From: Dehalococcoidales bacterium
Lineage (GTDB): Bacteria; Chloroflexota; Dehalococcoidia; E44-bin15
NCBI GenBank assembly: GCA_012974295.1
Contig: JAAXQM010000148.1
Coordinates: 1-5,707, forward strand
DNA: 5,707 nucleotides
Direction of reading: 5' to 3'
Part shown: one piece after another, positions 1 through 5,705 of the stretch
Layout: each line of letters begins with the position of its first letter
How positions within the stretch are numbered: the first letter of the stretch is position 1
The notes under the pieces: generated by a model
Database searches by the model: none
Told to the model about the DNA's origin: nothing
Seen by the model: the letters and a program-made list of their open reading frames with translations, nothing else
Translations under genes and position numbers: made by a program

Positions 1-202
1 GGGTAGTCTTTCCGCTTCCCGGTGGTCCCCAAAAGAGAATGGACGTGAGTTGATCAGCCTCGATGATCTTCCTTAACACCCGCCCCTGGCCCACGATGTG
101 ATCCTGCCCCATGAACTCCTCGAAGCTGCGTGGCCTCATTCGCGCCGCCAGCGGTGCTTCCTTTTCCAACTGCTGCTGTCTGTAGTCCTCAAACAGTGTC
201 AT
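1..202 (-). CDS. rarA: RarA (MgsA) family AAA+ ATPase, N-terminal part, cut by window edge
   Basis: Replication-associated recombination protein A is a clamp-loader-like AAA+ ATPase that acts at stalled replication forks and DNA ends. Only the first 67 codons are present; the gene runs off the left edge. Visible are the family's basic N-terminal stretch PLAARMRPRSFEEFMGQDHI (residues 16-35), followed by VGQGRVLRKIIEADQL and the Walker A loop GPPGSGKTT (about residues 59-67). This order (L-A-x-R-M-R-P, then GQxHIVG, then the P-loop) is typical of RarA and differs from RuvB and DnaX. The start ATG at 202 has a GAGG ribosome-binding site at 211-214, eight bases away, and the N-terminus has the family's usual length. 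The gene lies 145 bases downstream of amrA on the same strand, so it could be read from the same transcript or from its own promoter; I found no convincing promoter in that gap. Sensor and C-terminal domains are outside the window. Confidence 0.93.
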   Translation of the reverse strand, partial: MTLFEDYRQQQLEKEAPLAARMRPRSFEEFMGQDHIVGQGRVLRKIIEADQLTSILFWGPPGSGKTT

Positions 203-347
203 TTATTGGGCCTCTACCGCTCTCCATGCTTTCCAGTATCTCTCAGATATATCGCTTTGCTTTACCTACATCCCATTGTTATAACGATTTCACCTAGACA
301 GGGTTCCCTTTATGTATTTTATTTCCATAACCTGGTTGACATCTATC

Positions 348-851
348 TTACCAATATCTCTTCACTCTAAACCGGTATAGCTTCACCGGCTCACGGGATG
401 AGATACCAGCCTTTGAGCGGCAGATTTCAATCTGTCTCGCTACGGTGTCGACCCCCTCGAGATCGGGAAGAAGCAGCCCCTTTCGTTTACCGCTCTCGAC
501 GATAATGCCGTATCTCTTAGGATCTAGCTCGGCCTCGTTCTTTACAGGCTCTGGATGGGTAAGGACATCGACACTATATTCCAGGTCACTCAGCTCATCA
601 GGTGTTACCGGAGGGAAGCGTGGGTCTCGTGTGGCCGAGCTTATGGCATTAGTGATGACCTCCTCAGCAACGTTTGCCGTCGCCGGCTCATAAGTGCCTA
701 TACAGCCCCGCAGCAATCCACTGACCTTCAGTGAAACAAACACCCCGGATCGCTCTATCATCTCCGGTGTAAGTTCATTAGGACGAGAGATTGTTCCATT
801 TCGCACGTAGTTCTCGATGGTATCCTTAGCTAGTTCCACCAGCGGGTGCAT
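348..851 (-). CDS. amrA: AMMECR1-domain protein (AmmeMemoRadiSam system protein A)
   Basis: This 167-residue protein is a single AMMECR1 domain, the usual length for prokaryotic members. The signature LRGCIG is at residues 47-52 with the invariant Cys50, followed by DPRFPPVTPDEL (76-87), the strand SVDVL (93-97) and KGLLLPDLEGVDT (about 124-136), then a Leu-Tyr-Arg-Phe-rich C-terminal strand. No signal peptide or membrane segment is visible, so it is probably cytoplasmic. The family is conserved from archaea to humans; its biochemical role is not established, and the exposed Cys in LRGCIG has been suspected as functional. The start at 851 has a strong GAGG-type ribosome-binding site (858-865) that lies inside the 3' end of amrB. 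The two genes overlap by 26 bases, which suggests coupled translation. It is the last gene of the amrS-amrB-amrA operon. No clear intrinsic terminator follows its TAA stop. Confidence 0.93.
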   Translation of the reverse strand: MHPLVELAKDTIENYVRNGTISRPNELTPEMIERSGVFVSLKVSGLLRGCIGTYEPATANVAEEVITNAISSATRDPRFPPVTPDELSDLEYSVDVLTHPEPVKNEAELDPKRYGIIVESGKRKGLLLPDLEGVDTVARQIEICRSKAGISSREPVKLYRFRVKRYW

Positions 852-1665
852 TCCATACCCCCCTCTTTATTATTATGCCTGCATAGCCCACGACACTGCT
901 AAAATCGCGTATTACGTCTCCACTTGTCTGGTATTTAACTAACTCCGTCTCCTCCGCTCCCAAGTCCTTGCATGCTGAGATGAGGCTGGCCACCGGTGCA
1001 TAGCCACACATTGTGATATGGTACTGACTCATTCGTTTTAACAGCTCGTCTTCATTTAGCTCCAATATCGCTACTATAGCCAGATGATCCTTCCTACTGG
1101 CAGAGTCCTGATCCTCATAATGAGTCATGTCGCTGCTGGCCATGATTACCACTTCACCGCCTTGATCCTTGATCGCCTCAGCAATCCCTTTCCCGATCTC
1201 CTTGTAGACGGTACTATCAGCATGGGTAAGCAGAATGGGCACTATCCTAACGTCCTTTCTTAAATATTGTAAAAAGGGTATTTGTACCTCAATTGAGTGT
1301 TCTTCTAGATGGGCAATATGATCCTCTTTCAATGGGGGGGACATTTCCAGTATCTTGATAGCCAGCTCTGTGTCTATCTCCACATCGCCCAGTGGCGTTC
1401 TCCATGTCCCCTCCGTCATAATGCTGAAGGGTTGCCCCAAGCCGGTATGGTTGGGGCCCATGATTACAAACGTGTCCTTGAATCTAACTCTAGATATTAC
1501 CGCTCCCGCTACCGGCCCCGAGTAGTCATATCCTGCGTGTGGCGAGACGACACCGAGCACCTCCTCTTTCGTCGCCCCTTCATCGATAAACTCCCTAATC
1601 TGCGCCTCCAATGAGGTGGCTGATCCCGGATAAAACTTCCCCGATACCACCGGATTCCTGATCAT
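826..1665 (-). CDS. amrB: Memo-like protein (AmmeMemoRadiSam system protein B)
   Basis: This 279-residue protein belongs to the Memo family, whose fold resembles class III extradiol (LigB-type) non-haem iron dioxygenases. The N-terminus RNPVVSGKFYPGS (3-15) is typical. The residues matching the metal site of human MEMO1 are present: His43 in SPHAGYDYSG, His73 in MGPNHTG, His182 in SSDMTHYED and Cys220 in TMCGYAP. The EEHSIEVQIPFLQYL helix (121-135) is also a family hallmark. An intact pocket suggests a working metal-binding protein, although dioxygenase activity has not been shown for the family as far as I know. The ATG at 1665 overlaps the amrS stop (ATGA, 4 bases) and has a GGAGG site at 1671-1675 with five-base spacing, so the start is secure. 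It is probably cytoplasmic and co-translated with amrS and amrA. A run of seven C on the coding strand (1334-1340) leaves the frame intact. Confidence 0.94.
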   Translation of the reverse strand: MIRNPVVSGKFYPGSATSLEAQIREFIDEGATKEEVLGVVSPHAGYDYSGPVAGAVISRVRFKDTFVIMGPNHTGLGQPFSIMTEGTWRTPLGDVEIDTELAIKILEMSPPLKEDHIAHLEEHSIEVQIPFLQYLRKDVRIVPILLTHADSTVYKEIGKGIAEAIKDQGGEVVIMASSDMTHYEDQDSASRKDHLAIVAILELNEDELLKRMSQYHITMCGYAPVASLISACKDLGAEETELVKYQTSGDVIRDFSSVVGYAGIIIKRGVWNAPAGGTS

Positions 1666-2693
1666 TTGGACCTCCCCTCCACCCTCATATAGAGGTCAGC
1701 ACCACAAAAACGGCACCTGGAACCATCCAGACCGACGATGCTAGTATGATAGCCCGTTCTACCGATAATCAGGTTGCCACAGGAATAACACATTGTTTTC
1801 TCATTATCGTGACCGGGTACATTGCCCGTATAAACAAAATGCAGCCCTACCTTCTTTCCAATGTCGTAAGCGCGCTCAAGAGTAGCTATTGGCGTAGCGG
1901 GTATGTCAAGCATCTGATACTGCGGATAGAAGCGAGAGACATGCCATGGTGTTAGCTCCCCCAGCTTATCACGAATCCATGTAGCTATACCCTCGAGCTG
2001 CTCATCGTCGTCATTCATCGTGGGGATCACATTGGTCACTACCTCAACATGCATCCCCCATTTATGCTTAGCCCGCTCGGTTACATCGAGGATACCCCGC
2101 CATTTGGTCACCGTAGCCAGATCTTGATACAAGCTGTCGGTGAACCCCTTGACATCAACGCAGTAACCGTCAAGATAGGGGCCGATTTTATCTAAGGCCT
2201 CTGATGAAATGAAGCCGTTGGTTACATAAACTGTGTAGAGGTCTTGTTTCTTAGCGATCTTCGCCGAATCTAGCGTGTACTCAAACCATATAGCGGGCTC
2301 GTTGTATGTCCAGGCAATACCCTGACATCTTTCCCGCTTCGCCATTGCGACGGCATCCTGTGGAGAAATAGTCTGTGAACTGCGGCCTACAATGGAAGGA
2401 TCGGTGCATGAAATCTGCCAGTTCTGGCAGTGCTTACAGTGGAAATTACACCCCCAGGTGCCCAGTGAGAAGACCCGACTCCCTGGAAAGAAGTGGAACA
2501 GTGGTTTCTTTTCGATGGGGTCGACTGCAACCGACGAGACATCGGCATAGTTCAAATTGTAGAGGACGCCATCGCTGTTCTGATACATCCGGCACACGCC
2601 GAGTTTGCCGGGGCCAATAGTACACTGCCACTGGCAGGTATGACATCTAACCCTGGAGCCGGAGAGCTTCTTATAAAGCAACGCCACTAGCAT
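1662..2693 (-). CDS. amrS: AmmeMemoRadiSam system radical SAM enzyme
   Basis: This is a radical S-adenosylmethionine enzyme related to pyruvate formate-lyase activating enzymes. Numbered from the ATG at 2693 (343 residues), an N-terminal Cys cluster is at C17, C20, C24 and C34. The [4Fe-4S]/SAM motif CNFHCKHC has the CX3CX2C cysteines at 82, 86 and 89, followed by QNW. Then come GIAWTYNEPAIWFEY, YVTNGFIS, DVKGF and TPWHVSRFYPQY, all typical of AmrS. A C-terminal zinc-ribbon-like pair CxxC...CxxC (C302/C305, C327/C330) completes the protein. The substrate is unknown. I prefer the start at 2693 over the ATG at 2699: a GAGG lies six bases before 2693 but directly abuts 2699, and MLVALLYKKL matches the usual family N-terminus. 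The upstream ATG would add only two residues. It is the first gene of the operon and its stop overlaps the amrB start. The enzyme should be oxygen-sensitive, consistent with an anaerobic host. Confidence 0.94.
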   Translation of the reverse strand: MLVALLYKKLSGSRVRCHTCQWQCTIGPGKLGVCRMYQNSDGVLYNLNYADVSSVAVDPIEKKPLFHFFPGSRVFSLGTWGCNFHCKHCQNWQISCTDPSIVGRSSQTISPQDAVAMAKRERCQGIAWTYNEPAIWFEYTLDSAKIAKKQDLYTVYVTNGFISSEALDKIGPYLDGYCVDVKGFTDSLYQDLATVTKWRGILDVTERAKHKWGMHVEVVTNVIPTMNDDDEQLEGIATWIRDKLGELTPWHVSRFYPQYQMLDIPATPIATLERAYDIGKKVGLHFVYTGNVPGHDNEKTMCYSCGNLIIGRTGYHTSIVGLDGSRCRFCGADLYMRVEGRSK

Positions 2694-2699
2694 CCCCAT

Positions 2700-2703
2700 C
2701 CTC
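2700..2703 (-). promoter_or_regulatory. Ribosome-binding site that decides the amrS start
   Basis: On the minus strand GAGG (2703 to 2700) stands directly against an ATG at 2699 and six bases before a second in-frame ATG at 2693. Only the second spacing suits ribosome binding, so the shorter protein is favoured. This is a sequence-only inference. Confidence 0.6.
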
Positions 2704-2741
2704 GCTTCCCGTATTCTACCATATTCAGAATGAGGTGTAAC

Positions 2742-2770
2742 TTTATGTACGCTTGACTGCCCTATATCAA
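2742..2770 (-). promoter_or_regulatory. Candidate sigma70-like promoter for the amrS-amrB-amrA operon
   Basis: Read on the minus strand, TTGATA (2770-2765, five of six to the -35 consensus) is followed after exactly 17 bases by CATAAA (2747-2742, four of six to the -10 consensus, but lacking the important first and last T). Transcription would begin near 2735 and leave a leader of about 40 bases before amrS. The -10 is poor, so this is only a candidate. It overlaps the promoter candidate of the opposite strand. Confidence 0.3.
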
Positions 2771-2781
2771 GTTGGTAGACT
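2753..2781 (+). promoter_or_regulatory. Candidate sigma70-like promoter for the coaE operon
   Basis: TTGACT (2753-2758, five of six) is separated by 17 bases from TAGACT (2776-2781, four of six, with the conserved TA and final T). Transcription would begin near 2788, giving a leader of about 100 bases before coaE. The first half includes a small inverted repeat, CTTGA (2752-2756) and TCAAG (2767-2771), that could serve as an operator across both divergent promoters. No riboswitch-like structure was recognised in the leader. Confidence 0.4.
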
Positions 2782-2887
2782 GATTTAGCACCACAAATAT
2801 AGGAAGAGTTTTTATATATGGTGCACCTGATCCTACTGAATTACCAGGCTTATCTTACCGTTCTACAGCATGGTGTAAACTATAAAA

Positions 2888-3487
2888 ATGGTGGTTATTG
2901 GTCTCACCGGAGGAATCCTTTCAGGAAAGAGCACTATATCCGGGATGCTCGCCGAAAAAGGAGCTGTGGTTATCGATGCCGACCAGATTGGCCATGAGGC
3001 CTACAAGCCTCATACAAAGACATGGCAAGAGTTAGTTAATACCTTTGGTGATAGTATCCTCACGCAGAAGAACGAAGTAGACCGAAAAAAGCTCGGTGAC
3101 ATCGTCTTTGCTGATCCCCACGCTCTTGAGCGTTTGAATGAGATCGTGCACCCCCGCATGCGCGCCATGACCCGGAAAGAGATTGATCGCCTGAAAGGAG
3201 ATGGGGTCGCTGTAGTGGTACTGGAGGCCGCTGTGCTCATCGAAGCGGGTTGGACAGGTCTTGTGGATATGGTTTGGGTCACTGTCGCGCCTGAGAATGT
3301 GGTGCTCAAGCGCCTTCATGACCGAGGAGGGCTTAGCGAAGATCAGGCACGTGCGCGTATTCGATCCCAGATCTCTTCTGAGGAGAGGTCAAAGCACGCA
3401 GACGAAATAATTGACACCGATTGCCAGCTTAGCGAGGTTAAAGACAGGGTTGAGGAGCTATGGGAAAAGCTTCTCAATAGAAAGTAA
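2888..3487 (+). CDS. coaE: Dephospho-CoA kinase
   Basis: CoaE phosphorylates the 3'-hydroxyl of the dephospho-CoA ribose with ATP, the last step of coenzyme A synthesis, in the cytoplasm. The protein has 199 residues, the normal length for the bacterial family. Visible are the P-loop GLTGGILSGKST (5-16), the VIDADQIGHE segment (28-37) with the DAD-type substrate site, RKKLGDIVFADP (66-77), VHP (87-89), VVLEAAVLIEAGW (110-122, in place of the more common DIPLLFE form) and the lid region RGGLSEDQARARIRSQ (146-161). In the P-loop the usual second glycine of GGIGSGKS is a leucine (Leu11), but GxxxxGKS is preserved. The ATG at 2888 follows an in-frame TAA, so no longer start is possible nearby; GTG at 2891 is the only close alternative. 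Neither has a clear ribosome-binding site, so initiation may be weak or use a leader not recognised here. It begins a CoA-themed operon. Confidence 0.95.
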   Translation: MVVIGLTGGILSGKSTISGMLAEKGAVVIDADQIGHEAYKPHTKTWQELVNTFGDSILTQKNEVDRKKLGDIVFADPHALERLNEIVHPRMRAMTRKEIDRLKGDGVAVVVLEAAVLIEAGWTGLVDMVWVTVAPENVVLKRLHDRGGLSEDQARARIRSQISSEERSKHADEIIDTDCQLSEVKDRVEELWEKLLNRK

Positions 3488-3492
3488 TATTT

Positions 3493-4878
3493 GTGAATAC
3501 TGTTCAGCTACTGAAGCTCTTCATAGAACCGAGATCTGTAGCACTTGTTGGTCTCACCAGATCCACCGGTCCACTGGCATGGAACACACTGGAGCATTTG
3601 CTTAACTATGGCTTTAAGGGAAAGCTTTATCCGGTGAATCCCTCTGCCAACGAAATTCTCGGGGTCAAATGCTACCCCAGCGTTAGGGAAATACCGGATG
3701 ATATAGACCTCGCTGTGATATTAACCCCACGCTCAGTAGTTCCAAAACTGATAAAAGAATGTACTGAGAAGGGGATAAAGGCGATTACAGTTGTTGGCCA
3801 GGGGTTTGCCGATGGCGATGCGGAGGGCAAGGAGCTACAGGCAGAAATCGTGCGCATCGCTCGAGAGGGCGGAGCTAGAATAATGGGGCCAAATACCTTC
3901 GGTACAGCCAACGCGTTCATCAACTTCAGCTCCGCATTTGTCCATACGGATATGCAGGAGGTCCCTACAGGGATCATCTGCCAGTCAGGATTATTTTTTG
4001 GCGGGCTTCCCAAATTTCCCATATTGGGTAAAGGCATAGACCTGGGGAATGCCTGCGATATCGATTTTTCCGACGGGCTGGAGTATTTCGAGGATGACCC
4101 TGATGTCAAGGTGATCCTTCTATATATTGAAGGTTTGAAGGATGGCAGAAGGTTTATAGAGGTTGCCAGTCGGGTAGCTAAGAAAAAGCCTATCATAGCT
4201 GTTAAGTCGGGTCAGTCGGAGGCAGCTGCCCTGGCCGCCCAATCCCACTCGGGTAGCCTTGCCGGTAGAGACGAGGTATTCGATACTGTTTTTAAAAAAT
4301 GCGGGGTGATTCGGGTAACCGCTGTTGAGGAATTCCATGACCTCTCCAAAGCTTTTCTACGATTACCTTTGATGAAGGGGAGAGGGATTGGCATAATCAC
4401 CATGACCGGCGGCGGCGGCATTATGGCAACAGATGCCTGTGCACGCCATAACCTTGGTCTCGCCAAGCTCTCACCGGAAAGCGTAAGAAAATTAGACGCT
4501 CTTGCTCCTTCATGGCAGCATTTCGAAAACCCGGCCGATATCTGGCCTCCGTCAATGATTTCCGGAATACCTTTACCAGCCATGATCCGTAATACACTGG
4601 AGACTTATTTAGTCGATGATAACGTTCATGGAGTGATGATTATCATGCCCCCCTTTCCTTCAAAATATGCCAACCTCGTCTTTGAATCAATCAAGCTCAC
4701 TAACAAGTTTGAAAAGCCTGTCGTTATATGGCTCTACGGAACCGAAGTGGACGACTTGGTAAGCTGGCTGGAGAATGAAGGGAGAATATTATACTACCCG
4801 ACTATGGATCAAGCACTAAATGTCCTCTCCAGGCTTAACGATTACTACGAATATTTGAATCGTGATAATGACGGCTAG
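3493..4878 (+). CDS. CoA-binding acyl-CoA synthetase (NDP-forming) alpha-subunit-like protein
   Basis: This 461-residue protein has the architecture of the alpha subunit of ADP-forming acetyl/acyl-CoA synthetases. A Rossmann-type CoA-binding domain comes first (about 12-145: SVALVGLTRSTGPLAWN, LYPVNPSANEILG, MGPNTFG). Two succinyl-CoA ligase-like flavodoxin domains follow (about 158-290 and 298-450). The phospho-carrier histidine loop is present as SHSGSLAG with His252 (SHTGSLAG is usual), and TGGGGIMATDACARHNLGL starts the last domain. Known enzymes of this type interconvert acyl-CoA, ADP and phosphate with acid, CoA and ATP, but they need an ATP-grasp beta part that is absent here and not encoded nearby. 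GPNTFG and CQSGLFFGG deviate from the usual GPNCLG and SQSGA. The substrate cannot be told. It starts with GTG, five bases after coaE, without a strong ribosome-binding site. A CoA-thioester enzyme with a distant partner, or a CoA-binding protein of changed function, are both possible. Confidence 0.85.
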   Translation: MNTVQLLKLFIEPRSVALVGLTRSTGPLAWNTLEHLLNYGFKGKLYPVNPSANEILGVKCYPSVREIPDDIDLAVILTPRSVVPKLIKECTEKGIKAITVVGQGFADGDAEGKELQAEIVRIAREGGARIMGPNTFGTANAFINFSSAFVHTDMQEVPTGIICQSGLFFGGLPKFPILGKGIDLGNACDIDFSDGLEYFEDDPDVKVILLYIEGLKDGRRFIEVASRVAKKKPIIAVKSGQSEAAALAAQSHSGSLAGRDEVFDTVFKKCGVIRVTAVEEFHDLSKAFLRLPLMKGRGIGIITMTGGGGIMATDACARHNLGLAKLSPESVRKLDALAPSWQHFENPADIWPPSMISGIPLPAMIRNTLETYLVDDNVHGVMIIMPPFPSKYANLVFESIKLTNKFEKPVVIWLYGTEVDDLVSWLENEGRILYYPTMDQALNVLSRLNDYYEYLNRDNDG

Positions 4879-4902
4879 CTTGCGAAAATCCCAGATAGAA
4901 TA

Positions 4903-5490
4903 ATGCTCACCAACAAGATCAGAGAAATGCTCGCCCAGCGCGAGAAACAATCTATTATTCTCTCCAATGTCCCATTATCACCCGCCGCTGTACTTCTCCC
5001 CTTCTATGAGAAAGAAGATAAATACCATATCCTGTTTACCAAACGGAGCCAGAAAATGGAGCATCACAAAGGGCAGATCTCCTTCCCTGGCGGAGCAAGC
5101 CATGTGCAAGACCGAGATCTCATGGACACTGCCCTCCGTGAGACCTTTGAGGAGATCGGGGTACATCCGCAGGATGTAGAAATACTGGGAGAGCTGGACA
5201 ACATAGGCACCCTAACCAGCAATTTCCTGGTCACCCCCTTCGTCGGTATTATTCCCTATCCGTATGAGTTTATTGTTAATGAAGACGAGATCGAGCAACT
5301 TATTGAGGTACCGCTATCCACACTTATAGATTTTACAAACCTCCGCGAGGAGACATATGTCATAAATGGAACCGAATATTTGGAAAGCATTTTCGATTAC
5401 AAAGGCCATGTAATCTGGGGTGCTACGGCACGGATTATGAAACAGTTCGTTGATCTGCTTATCTTGAACTGTCCGGAATGTTTGAAATAA
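4903..5490 (+). CDS. Nudix hydrolase, CoA pyrophosphatase type
   Basis: The 195-residue protein matches the NudL/NUDT7-type CoA pyrophosphatases, which cleave CoA or acyl-CoA into 3',5'-ADP and (acyl-)phosphopantetheine. The CoA-specific signature LFTKRSQKMEHHKGQISFPG (44-63) directly precedes the Nudix box GGASHVQD...ALRETFEEIGV (63-87), with the catalytic metal-binding REXXEE as R79-E80 and E83-E84. The spacing from GG to RE equals that of E. coli NudL as I remember it. The rest, including NFLVTPFVGII and VIWGATARIMKQF, also fits the family. Length is normal and no signal peptide is seen. The ATG at 4903 is 24 bases after the preceding stop and lacks a clear ribosome-binding site. Together with coaE and the CoA-binding protein it suggests control of the CoA or acyl-CoA pool. 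Another nucleotide-containing substrate cannot be excluded, since Nudix enzymes are often promiscuous. Confidence 0.9.
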   Translation: MLTNKIREMLAQREKQSIILSNVPLSPAAVLLPFYEKEDKYHILFTKRSQKMEHHKGQISFPGGASHVQDRDLMDTALRETFEEIGVHPQDVEILGELDNIGTLTSNFLVTPFVGIIPYPYEFIVNEDEIEQLIEVPLSTLIDFTNLREETYVINGTEYLESIFDYKGHVIWGATARIMKQFVDLLILNCPECLK

Positions 5491-5526
5491 GCGAATATGT
5501 CGATTCTTATCATCATATTAATGGAA

Positions 5527-5610
5527 ACCTCTGAAAAAGAGGTGCGGGATATTCCCTGCCGGAGGTCTGGGGGTGTGTCCCCCCAGCCTTAGTCCCCCAA
5601 TCTTGGGGGA
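5527..5610. repeat. Cluster of four hairpins, probable dispersed palindromic repeat
   Basis: Four stem-loops follow one another almost without gaps: ACCTCT-GAAAA-AGAGGT (5527-5543), GCGGGA-TAT-TCCC(T)GC with one bulged T (5544-5559), CTGGGGG-TGTGTC-CCCCCAG (5567-5586) and TCCCCCAA-TC-TTGGGGGA (5593-5610). The G and C runs of the last two could also pair with each other in alternative ways. The cluster begins 36 bases after the Nudix stop and lies between convergent reading frames, where it could end transcription from both sides or stabilise mRNA ends. No T-run follows any stem, so it is not a classical intrinsic terminator. The compact palindromic make-up resembles REP-like or non-autonomous mobile repeats, and I have the impression of similar sequences in Dehalococcoidia-type genomes, unverified. 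A short frame of 23 codons (5521-5592) across it is probably not a gene. Confidence 0.65.
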
Positions 5611-5705
5611 TGAGTGGGTTTCACAAAGCTATCCTCGAAGAGCCGAGCCATTGCCTGCCGCAGGCTTACAAGGTCACCAAAAGGCTCCCGGCGTACCATA
5701 TTCAT
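5589..5705 (-). pseudogene. Truncated small heat shock protein (Hsp20) gene, 5' remnant
   Basis: On the minus strand an ATG at 5705 (second in-frame ATG at 5699) opens a 38-codon frame. Its first 30 residues, with MVRREPFGDLVSLRQAM (3-19) and ARLFEDSFVKP (20-30), are the characteristic N-terminus of bacterial Hsp20/alpha-crystallin chaperones (typically a W/R-x-P-F-x-D-L-x-x-L-R-x-A-M-D-R-L-F-E-x-S-F pattern). After Pro30 (about 5616) the resemblance stops. The last eight residues are encoded by the hairpin repeat and end at TAA (5591-5589). A working protein needs about 140 residues including the alpha-crystallin domain, and no trace of that domain is present in the 98 bases between this stop and the Nudix gene. 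The gene is therefore broken at the repeat boundary. Promoter and ribosome-binding site lie beyond the window. A small hairpin, GCCTG-CCG-CAGGC, is at 5653-5665 inside the coding part. Confidence 0.68.

Noticed and set aside
300..331. AGGG-TT-CCCT and TTATG...CATAA inverted repeats after amrA as a terminator
   Set aside because: The stems are only four to five base pairs, one has a two-base loop, and no T-run follows on the amrA transcript.
336..364. TTGACA box on the plus strand
   Set aside because: No acceptable -10 sequence lies at 15 to 19 bases, and it would transcribe antisense into amrA with no gene to serve.
98..370. Plus-strand open frame of 90 codons at the left end
   Set aside because: It lies antisense to the rarA N-terminus and the amrA end, has no family resemblance and no ribosome-binding site; the minus-strand genes explain this region.
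1334..1340. Run of seven G (C on the coding strand) inside amrB as a slippage or phase-variation site
   Set aside because: The frame is intact and the protein matches its family on both sides; seven bases is short and nothing indicates variation.
2808..2820. AT-rich TTTTTATATATGG resembling an archaeal TATA box upstream of coaE
   Set aside because: The neighbouring genes (bacterial CoaE, RarA, Hsp20) point to a bacterium, and a better-spaced sigma70-like candidate lies just upstream.
5521..5592. Short plus-strand frame of 23 codons starting METSEKEV
   Set aside because: It is made almost wholly of the hairpin repeat, has no ribosome-binding site and no recognisable domain; more likely repeat sequence read by chance.
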